Below are positions 57,814 through 64,000 of a DNA stretch of 64,000 bases, in pieces; position 1 is the first letter of the stretch, and every line of letters starts with the position of its first letter. The translations under genes and the position numbers were made by a program. This DNA comes from Bog-473 sp963704355 (GTDB lineage: Bacteria; Actinomycetota; Acidimicrobiia; Acidimicrobiales; RAAP-2): positions 186,001 through 250,000 of the forward strand of contig OY969891.1 of assembly GCA_963704355.1 (NCBI GenBank), written 5' to 3'. Under the pieces are notes generated by a model. That model made no database searches. It was not told the DNA's origin and saw nothing but the letters and a program-made list of their open reading frames with translations.

Positions 57814-59454
57814 CTACGGCACCGGGTTGCGACGCGATGGTATGAGTCTCTTCTCGTCACGTTGGCTGCCGAGTACGGTCATGAGCTGTCTCAGCGTGCC
57901 ATTGGCATCCGCAGCACAATTCAGTCGCTCCTCGGGATCGGTCGTGAGGTTGTGCAACTCGTACATGGGCTCTGCTGGGGGAGCCAGGAACGGATTCGTG
58001 GCGACGCCCTTGTCCTCATACCATTCATCGAGCCGTTCGTAGTAGTGGTTGAGCTTCCACAGCTCCTCGGTCCCACCGGAGCCGGTGGGTAGTGAGGCCA
58101 GAACCGACTCGATGTTCGACGGCCCACCGATCGCCTCGAACGGTGTCCCACTCAGGATGTTGACCTGGCTCGAACCACTCGACGGATTGTCCTCGGTCAT
58201 GAAGTAGACGGGCGTGGCCACCGACGCTGCGCTCACCTTTCCGGTCAGCACGCCACTCAGGTCGCGCCCGGGTAGGGCGTGCACTTCCTCGTGGTGGGCA
58301 CTGACGCCGGCAGTCGCCTGTTCGGGGTCGATTCCGGCCAGGCCGAGCAACGTGGGAATGAGGTCAACGTGGCTCGTCGGCACCGCGACGCCGCCTTCGA
58401 TCTGGCTGACGCCCGGACCCGAGACAAACAACGGGACACGCGTGGCCTCGTCAAAGCAGTTGAACCACTTTTGCATCAGACCCCCGTGGGCGCCGATCAG
58501 GTCACCGTGGTCGGAGGTGAATGCGACGATCGTGTCGTCAAACATCCCTGAGGTTTGCAATGCTTCGAGGATCCGTCCTATGGACTCGTCGACGACCTTC
58601 TGCAAGTAGTAGTAGAGCCGCCTGTAGGCGAGGTCAGCCGCCGATTCGAAGATCATCTTCGGCCACAGCGCCTTGAACGCCTCCTGGCACGGCGGGCGTC
58701 CCGCGAAGCTGTCTCCTTGAGAAGGGGCTTCGGCGATCTCGGGCACGCTGTCGTCCGGAGGGCCGAAGCCGAGGAGCTGTGCCCAACCAAAGCCGCTGAA
58801 GGCAATGTCGTGAGGGTTGACGAACGATGCCACGGCGAGCCACGGGCCCTCGCGTCGAGCCCGAACGAGATCATCGAACAGCTCGACCACCTGCTCGGCG
58901 AAGACGCCGTCTCGAACGATGCCGCAGTCGGACTTGGCCGCGCCGTGTGGCTCACGGCCGATCCAGCCCGAGAAGCCGAACGGGTCGAGCCGATCGGCCC
59001 GCTTGTAGGCATCAATCGCTTCGAAAAGCAGTTTGCCGTTGTCGTCGGACGCCATCAATCCCTCGTGTGTGCCCGGAATCTCCAGATCGGCATGCGAGAC
59101 GTGCCACTTGCCTCGGTAGTGAGTTTGGTATCCCCCGGCACGGAACCAGTCGCCGAGCGTCGGAACCGAGTTGGGATCGAGCCAGTGCATGGCCGGATCG
59201 GTGCTCTGCTTCGCCGTGCCGGCCGTGGAGGAGACGCCGTGGAGGGAGGGGTACTGGCCGGTGAACAGCGTCGCCCGACTCGGGGTACATGCCGTGGACC
59301 CGGCGTAGTGTCGATGGAACTCAACTCCGGAGCCTCTGATCGACTCACGCGCCGTCAACTGCGTCCTGCGAAATGATTTGACGGCGTCCGACTCGTACGG
59401 GGGAGGGTAACGCTCCTCATCCGTCAGGATCAGCAAGATGTTGGGTGCACTCAT
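57814..59454 (-). CDS. type I sulfatase
   Basis: The 546-residue alkaline-phosphatase-superfamily sulfatase begins PNILLILTDEERYPPPY (metal-ligand Asp). The formylglycine motif C-T-P-S-R is in ACTPSRATLFTGQYPSLHG, where the Cys must be converted to formylglycine. GGYQTHYRGKWHVSHADLEIPG and SDHGDLIGAHGGLMQKW carry further metal and substrate ligands. It has no signal peptide, so it is cytoplasmic or exported otherwise. Substrate unknown. It converges with the ABC permease, leaving 42 bp. Confidence 0.9.
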   Translation of the reverse strand: MSAPNILLILTDEERYPPPYESDAVKSFRRTQLTARESIRGSGVEFHRHYAGSTACTPSRATLFTGQYPSLHGVSSTAGTAKQSTDPAMHWLDPNSVPTLGDWFRAGGYQTHYRGKWHVSHADLEIPGTHEGLMASDDNGKLLFEAIDAYKRADRLDPFGFSGWIGREPHGAAKSDCGIVRDGVFAEQVVELFDDLVRARREGPWLAVASFVNPHDIAFSGFGWAQLLGFGPPDDSVPEIAEAPSQGDSFAGRPPCQEAFKALWPKMIFESAADLAYRRLYYYLQKVVDESIGRILEALQTSGMFDDTIVAFTSDHGDLIGAHGGLMQKWFNCFDEATRVPLFVSGPGVSQIEGGVAVPTSHVDLIPTLLGLAGIDPEQATAGVSAHHEEVHALPGRDLSGVLTGKVSAASVATPVYFMTEDNPSSGSSQVNILSGTPFEAIGGPSNIESVLASLPTGSGGTEELWKLNHYYERLDEWYEDKGVATNPFLAPPAEPMYELHNLTTDPEERLNCAADANGTLRQLMTVLGSQRDEKRLIPSRRNPVP

Positions 59455-59571
59455 CGCCGCAGGCTAAACCAGAAGCCCGGCATCGCACCGGCTCGTCACC
59501 AAGGAAGACGTCGTGGACAACGACCCCCCGAAGCGTTCGTCCTGACGCGCATCAGGTTCATCAGGTCCTGC

Positions 59572-60051
59572 TCAGCCAGGCAGATCCTCCGGCCGTTTCT
59601 TGGCCAGATGGCCCGAGAGCAGACCGGTCGATTGACCGACCTCGATCATGTACCCGTCCGGGTCTCTCATGTAGCAGCGGATCTCCGGCCCCCGGTCGAT
59701 GGGAGGAGTGACGAATTCAGCCCCGCGCCCCTTCCACTCTTCGTAGCAGGCCTGGATGTCGGCGACCCGCAGATTGAGGAAGATGGACGTCGAATCGGTG
59801 GGCTCGTAGTCGACCACCGAGATGTCTGGCTTGTCGGGTGTGGGACCGCCTCCGGGGTTCATGATGATCCACGAGTTGGCGAGCTGGACCATGCACGGAT
59901 TCTCTTCCAGCACGACTTTGCCGCCGAGCACCTCCGAGTAGAACCTCCGAGACTCGGCGACTTTTCGCACCGTGATGAAGAGGGTCATCAAGAAACCCTC
60001 CTTGGGATTGGGCAAGTTCTCGAAATCGATATAGGGAGTCGAGTCGGCCAT
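59572..60051 (-). CDS. VOC/glyoxalase superfamily protein
   Basis: The 159-residue product has the beta-alpha-beta-beta-beta modules of vicinal-oxygen-chelate proteins: FITVRKVAESRRFYSEVLGGKVVLEENPCMVQLAN and IFLNLRVADIQACYEEWKGRGAEFVTPPIDRGPEIRCYMRDPDGYMIEVGQST. The final Glu in DPDGYMIEVGQ fits a metal ligand. The activity (lyase, dioxygenase or resistance) cannot be told from sequence. ATG 60051 follows GGAGG. It is divergent from the BtuF-like gene at 60212. Confidence 0.85.
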   Translation of the reverse strand: MADSTPYIDFENLPNPKEGFLMTLFITVRKVAESRRFYSEVLGGKVVLEENPCMVQLANSWIIMNPGGGPTPDKPDISVVDYEPTDSTSIFLNLRVADIQACYEEWKGRGAEFVTPPIDRGPEIRCYMRDPDGYMIEVGQSTGLLSGHLAKKRPEDLPG

Positions 60052-60211
60052 TCGTGCCCTCCTGTTTTGCCCATGCGGTTCTTGCGCACAGGGCCATCGA
60101 TGGACCCGTACCCGCCACGTACTCGTGGCAAAACCGCCGGGTTCGATCGCCCCCCTTCCCGATCGGCCCACAGGCCAGGCGCCGAGCACCCTTGTGCGGG
60201 ATGATGCACTC

Positions 60212-61108
60212 ATGAGGATCGTGTCGCTCCTTCCGTCGGCCACCGAGATCGTGTACGCCCTCGGCATCGGCGACCAGCTGGCCGGCGTCAGCTTCGAATG
60301 CGACTTTCCCGAGGAGGCGAGGAAGGTCCAGGTGGTGTCGGGTACCTCGCTCGACCTCGAAGGTCCGCGCCGTGCCGCCGCGGTCGATGCGGAGGTCAGC
60401 GCCAAGGTGGCCGCCGGCGAGTCGATCTACACGCTGGACGACACCCGGATCCGGGCGATCGACCCCGACGTCATCCTGGCCCAGGACCTGTGCCAGGTGT
60501 GTGCCGTGCCGTCGGGACAAGTCGAGGAAGCGCTCAATGTCATCGGCTGCCATGCCGAGGTGGTCTCGCTCGATCCGGAAGGCCTCGACGATGTCGTCGA
60601 GTGCATCGCCCGAGTGGGCCGCGCCACGGGGACCGAGCGCGTCGCCGCGGATCTCATGGCCGAGCTGCGAAAGCGTTTGGCGGCAGCGCGTGAGCACGTC
60701 ATAGGCCTTCCGCGCCGGCGCGTGCTCGTCCTCGAGTGGCCCGATCCTCCGTTCAACGCCGGGCACTGGGTGCCCGAAATGGTGGAGACCGCCGGCGGCG
60801 TGCCGGTCCTCGCTGTGGCCCGCGAGAGTTCGCACCGGCTGACCTGGGAGGAGATCGCCACCGAGGCGATCGACGTCACGATCTTCAGCCCTTGCGGCTT
60901 CGATCTTCCCGGCGCCGTCGAGCAAGCCGGCTCGTTCCTCGGGCGACCTGAGGTCACCGGTCTCGGGCGGATCGTCGCGGTGGACGCCAATGCGTATTTC
61001 TCGCGCCCCGGTCCACGCGTCGTCGACGGCGTCGAGCTGCTGGCCGAGCTGCTCCACCCGTCGCGGCCAGACGCGGTTCCCTCGGGCGCCCAGGTCTTGC
61101 ACCCGTAG
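60212..61108 (+). CDS. BtuF-like cobalamin/iron-chelate binding protein without signal peptide
   Basis: The 298-residue product is like the substrate-binding part of B12 or Fe-siderophore ABC systems: RIVSLLPSATEIVYALGIGDQLAGVSFECDFP, RAIDPDVILAQDLCQVCAVPSGQVEEAL, FLGRPEVTGLGRIVAVDANAYFSRPGPRVVDGVELLAELLHP. It starts directly with MRIVSLLPS and has no signal or lipobox, and no permease or ATPase gene is beside it. This matches the cytosolic cobalamin-binding-like group seen in many bacteria. ATG 60212 was chosen because homology begins there. Function uncertain. Confidence 0.82.
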   Translation: MRIVSLLPSATEIVYALGIGDQLAGVSFECDFPEEARKVQVVSGTSLDLEGPRRAAAVDAEVSAKVAAGESIYTLDDTRIRAIDPDVILAQDLCQVCAVPSGQVEEALNVIGCHAEVVSLDPEGLDDVVECIARVGRATGTERVAADLMAELRKRLAAAREHVIGLPRRRVLVLEWPDPPFNAGHWVPEMVETAGGVPVLAVARESSHRLTWEEIATEAIDVTIFSPCGFDLPGAVEQAGSFLGRPEVTGLGRIVAVDANAYFSRPGPRVVDGVELLAELLHPSRPDAVPSGAQVLHP

Positions 61109-61127
61109 GCGGCAGCGCCGGTACCGG

Positions 61128-62342
61128 CTACTCCACAATCAGTGGGCTCGTCGCCGGTTCGGTCGCCACCGTCCAAGGCCGCAGGGCGAGCGCGATGGCC
61201 GGGAAGACGATGACGGTGACTAGTGCCGCGCCGATCAGTGCCGCCGCCGTCGACTGAGTGAGCAAATTGAGGGAGAGGCCGATCTCGGCGACCACCACCG
61301 GGAAGGTCAGCGTGGCCGATTGCAGGAAGGCCACCGCGACCGCGGGCCGGGTCCCGAGGCGGGAACGGTAGAGAAACGCCGGAGCGCCGCGCACGAAGGC
61401 GATCGCCAAGACGAGCAGAGGCACGAGCTCGAGTGACGCCGCGTGGGAGAACAGCGCTTCGACGTTGAAATGGACCCCGGTCACGACGAAGAACACCGGA
61501 ATGAGGAACCCGAACCCGATCGCATCCAGCTTGGCCTTGAAGACCTCGATGTTGGGCCGCTCGTCGCCGTCCGCCAGCCGGAGCACCACGCCGGCGACGA
61601 AGGCACCGAGCAGCGAGTCCACCCCGAACCCGTGGGCCAGGCCTGCGAAGATCAGCAAAACCACGAAGGCGCCGCGCACCCGGAGCTGGGACGCCGTGTC
61701 GTCGAGCGCACTGAGGATCGTGCCCATACGGCGGGTCCTCCACAGCGCGTACAGCCCCAGTCCGGCGGCGGCCGCCGCCACCGCCATGATGCCGACATAG
61801 AGGATCTGCTCGGGGGTGGACTTGGCGTCGGCCGAGAACATGACGGTGAGGAGGAGGAGCGACCCGAACTCCCCCACCGTGCCCGCCAGGACCGTCAGCT
61901 GCCCGAAGTCGGACTTGAGGTCGCCCGAGTCGCGCACGACCGGCACGAGGATCCCGAGCGTGCTCGAGGTCAGAGCCAGCGCGACGAGGCGAAGGTCGGC
62001 GCCGGGTGCCAGTGCAATGAGGCCGAGCGCGACCGGGAACGCAAGGGCAAGCGAGATCAGATACGCGGACCCGGTGACGCGCAGCATCGGGTCGCGAAAG
62101 TGTGCCGGGTCGATATCCTGACCGGCCAGGAAGAGCAAGAACCCGAAGCCCATCAGGTAGAGCAGCTCGACGGCGCCCTGAGGCTGGACCCACCCGAGAC
62201 CCTCCGGTCCGACCGCGAGGCCCAAGAGGACCTCGAGCACGACCGCCGGGACCAGCCGGCCGGGGATCACGGAGGCGAGAATGGGTGCGACGAAGGCCAC
62301 CGCCGCCACGACGAGTAATCCGGTGAAATCGAAGGTGACCAT
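61128..62342 (-). CDS. cation:proton antiporter, CPA2/Kef type
   Basis: The 404-residue antiporter has about 12 helices: ILASVIPGRLVPAVVLEVLLGLAVGPEGLGW, LYLMGFGFLLFLAGQDIDP (the CPA2 ion-site Asp region), LTSSTLGILVPVVRDSG and LLGAFVAGVVLRL. No TrkA-N nucleotide-binding domain follows, so it is shorter than KefB/KefC. It would exchange K+ or Na+ for protons. The last ~40 residues are hydrophobic and Ala/Val-rich. It ends 19 bp after the convergent BtuF-like stop. Confidence 0.88.
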   Translation of the reverse strand: MVTFDFTGLLVVAAVAFVAPILASVIPGRLVPAVVLEVLLGLAVGPEGLGWVQPQGAVELLYLMGFGFLLFLAGQDIDPAHFRDPMLRVTGSAYLISLALAFPVALGLIALAPGADLRLVALALTSSTLGILVPVVRDSGDLKSDFGQLTVLAGTVGEFGSLLLLTVMFSADAKSTPEQILYVGIMAVAAAAAGLGLYALWRTRRMGTILSALDDTASQLRVRGAFVVLLIFAGLAHGFGVDSLLGAFVAGVVLRLADGDERPNIEVFKAKLDAIGFGFLIPVFFVVTGVHFNVEALFSHAASLELVPLLVLAIAFVRGAPAFLYRSRLGTRPAVAVAFLQSATLTFPVVVAEIGLSLNLLTQSTAAALIGAALVTVIVFPAIALALRPWTVATEPATSPLIVE

Positions 62343-62534
62343 TCCCTCTTCCCGTGCCGTCCCGCTCCTGCTGCTGAACTCGGCGGAAACATCATGGCGA
62401 GCCGCCGGCGGCGGGCGGCGGATCCACGGTGTCCGCTCTCGGCAGCCCGACGGCGCGCTCAGGACGTCGTCGGCAGGCGACCGCCATCACGCCGGGCCCG
62501 AAGGCCTTCGGCTCCCGCCCTCTAGCCTGAGCCC

Positions 62535-63395
62535 GTGACTTCGTTCCGGGTGGTCGTGGTGGCCGACACCCACTTCTCGGAGCGCACGCCCGAGGCCCGG
62601 CACAACTGGTCGTCGGTGCTACGGCACCTCGAGACGGTCCCGCCCGATCTCGTCTTGCACGCCGGGGACCTGTCGTTGGACGGCACCCACGACGGCGCGG
62701 ACTTGTCCTTCGCCCGGGCGCAGCTCGACGGCATCGCCGTCCCGTGGTGCGCCGTGCCGGGAAACCACGACATCGGCGACAACCCCGGCCTCGGCGCCGA
62801 TCCCGACGACACCATCACCGCCCGCCGCCTCGCTCGGTGGCGTGACGAGGTCCGCGAGGACCACTGGGCGATCAGGGTCGGGGGTTGGCGGCTGGTGGGA
62901 ATCAACGCCCAGCTGTTCGGGTCAGAGTCGGAGGCCGCGGTGGAGCAGTGGGCCTTCTTGGAGGCCGAGCTCGCCGAGCCCCGCGGGCCGACCGTGCTCG
63001 TCACCCACAAGCCCTTGACCGCCTCCGACGACGAGCTCGCGGGCGCCCCGTCGTACCGGTTCGTCCCGTCACCGGCGCGGGAACGGGTGACCGCGCTCTG
63101 CCGGCAGGCCGGTGTCGAGATGGTGGTGAGTGGCCACGTCCACCAGTCCCGCCGGCTCCATGCGGCGGGCATGACCCATCTCTGGGCCCCCACCACGTGG
63201 GCGGTGCTGCCCGACTGGCTCCAACCCCGCGTCGGGGCCAAGCGGTGCGGGGTCCTGGAGCTGGACCTGCGGGACGACGGCGGGTTCACCGCGCAACGGG
63301 TCGAGCCCTCGGGCCTGGAGCAGCTGACGCTCGGCGAGGACATCGCAAGTCCGTATGCCCCCGAGGCCGACTCAGCGCACCGAGGCGGCGAATAG
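62535..63395 (+). CDS. calcineurin-like metallophosphoesterase
   Basis: The 286-residue product shows all metal-binding motifs: VVVVADTHF (DxH), LVLHAGDLSLDG (GDxxD variant), AVPGNHDIGDN (GNHD), HKPLTA and VVSGHVHQSRR (GHxH). The architecture and size fit a cytoplasmic phosphodiesterase/phosphatase of the calcineurin superfamily (CpdA-like). GTG 62535 starts the homology; a Shine-Dalgarno is weak. The substrate (cNMP, pyrophosphate or other) is unknown. It is divergent from the antiporter gene. Confidence 0.88.
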   Translation: MTSFRVVVVADTHFSERTPEARHNWSSVLRHLETVPPDLVLHAGDLSLDGTHDGADLSFARAQLDGIAVPWCAVPGNHDIGDNPGLGADPDDTITARRLARWRDEVREDHWAIRVGGWRLVGINAQLFGSESEAAVEQWAFLEAELAEPRGPTVLVTHKPLTASDDELAGAPSYRFVPSPARERVTALCRQAGVEMVVSGHVHQSRRLHAAGMTHLWAPTTWAVLPDWLQPRVGAKRCGVLELDLRDDGGFTAQRVEPSGLEQLTLGEDIASPYAPEADSAHRGGE

Positions 63396-63460
63396 GGTCA
63401 GCGCACGCTGAAAGGCGGACACGCCTGCTGGCGCGGGTCGGCAGACAGGAGGTGTGACGG

Positions 63461-64000
63461 ATGGTCATGGGCAATCGTCCCGAGGTGAAGACGGCACCCG
63501 CGCCCATCCTGGCGTTGGACCTCGCCCTGGGTGCCGGCCAGATGGCGACCGCGTTGGCCCGGGTCCCCTTTCGCAAGCCCTTCACGGGTGAGTCCACGCT
63601 GCTTTCCAACCTGGGCATGACCGTCACACGGGAGGTGATCCGCTCGTTCATGGGGTATTGCTCGGCACTGAGGATCCCGGAATTCCGCTCGGTCGAGCTG
63701 TTCCTCGACGACTTGTGCATGACGATCATGCCCCCGTATGTGCGCGCCCTCGACGTCCACGCCCACGAGACCGAGTTCGGCGGCGTCCCGGGCATCCTCT
63801 ACGTCCCGCGCCACCAGCAACCGGTCGGAGTGATCCTCTACCTCCACGGTGGCGGGTACATCGGCACCTCCCCCGCCATGTACGCCTTCTTCACGAGCCG
63901 GGTGTGCAAGGAGACCGACTGCGCCGTCTTTGTCGCCGACTACCGGTTGGCGCCGGAGTTCCCCTACCCCGCCGGGGCCGACGACGCGTCGTCCGTCTAC
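63461..64000 (+). CDS. alpha/beta-hydrolase fold-3 (HSL-type esterase), 3' end outside window
   Basis: The reading frame is open from ATG 63461 to the window edge (180 codons) and so lacks its stop here. AGGAGG lies 8 bp before the ATG. The hormone-sensitive-lipase oxyanion motif HGGG is present in VILYLHGGGYIGTS, followed by FVADYRLAPEFPYPAGADDASSVY, a strong HSL-family signature. The nucleophile elbow GDSAG and the catalytic Asp/His lie beyond the edge. About 80 leading residues are helical, as in lipase caps. Probable esterase or lipase. Confidence 0.88.
   Translation, partial: MVMGNRPEVKTAPAPILALDLALGAGQMATALARVPFRKPFTGESTLLSNLGMTVTREVIRSFMGYCSALRIPEFRSVELFLDDLCMTIMPPYVRALDVHAHETEFGGVPGILYVPRHQQPVGVILYLHGGGYIGTSPAMYAFFTSRVCKETDCAVFVADYRLAPEFPYPAGADDASSVY

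Overview
This window comes from a high-GC bacterial chromosome, almost certainly an actinobacterium (Actinomycetota). The evidence is uniformly GC-rich codon use with many GTG starts, a rimO-pgsA-cinA block, a GT4-type trehalose synthase, a WS/DGAT acyltransferase, and a DevS/DevR (DosS/DosR)-like pair. The class cannot be fixed by eye; Acidimicrobiia or a relative is a guess.

Layout. 0-9.9 kb holds housekeeping and envelope genes: two paralogous exported proteins, a macro-domain protein, a GT39-like/GT2-GtrA glycosyltransferase pair, an OmpR-type two-component system, cinA and pgsA. 9.8-13.5 kb is disturbed: rimO carries an in-frame 24-bp tandem repeat and a single-base frameshift, followed by tRNA-Ser(GCT), a MNT/HEPN toxin-antitoxin-like pair bracketed by a 39-bp exact copy of the tRNA 5' half, and a glycoside hydrolase 15 remnant. 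13.5-25.7 kb holds transport and general metabolism (MFS, SulP, lipid kinase, an alpha/beta hydrolase, a cupin/membrane protein/epimerase operon, ROK kinase, TreT).

25.9-55.1 kb is the most striking part: about 29 kb that looks like one contiguous hypoxia/dormancy regulon. It contains a group-3b-like NAD(P)-linked [NiFe] hydrogenase operon led by GAPDH and ending in its maturation protease; a three-subunit 2-oxoacid oxidoreductase with a GltD-ferredoxin fusion; pyruvate,water dikinase; an acetyl-CoA hydrolase/transferase-family protein; three universal stress proteins; phosphoketolase and acetate kinase; a zinc alcohol dehydrogenase; a GNAT acetyltransferase; three flavin-reductase-like (PNPOx-fold) proteins, two of them fused to an HTH; a triacylglycerol-synthase-like enzyme; and divergent DevS/DevR regulators. 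Many start regions carry a 14-bp DosR-box-like palindrome (GGGACC-WW-GGTCCC type), and at most of them a -10-like NANNNT element follows at a fixed spacing. Several of these genes would be leaderless. Inferred physiology: under oxygen limitation, sugars go through phosphoketolase/acetate kinase and GAPDH, pyruvate through the oxidoreductase, electrons leave as H2 or alcohol, and carbon is stored as neutral lipid.

55.2-64 kb returns to general functions: an ABC exporter (ATPase frameshifted), a sulfatase, a VOC protein, a BtuF-like binding protein, a cation/proton antiporter, a metallophosphoesterase, and an alpha/beta-hydrolase cut by the window edge. Four genes carry single-base frameshifts. 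Three are one-base insertions in short runs, so assembly error must be considered before calling them pseudogenes.
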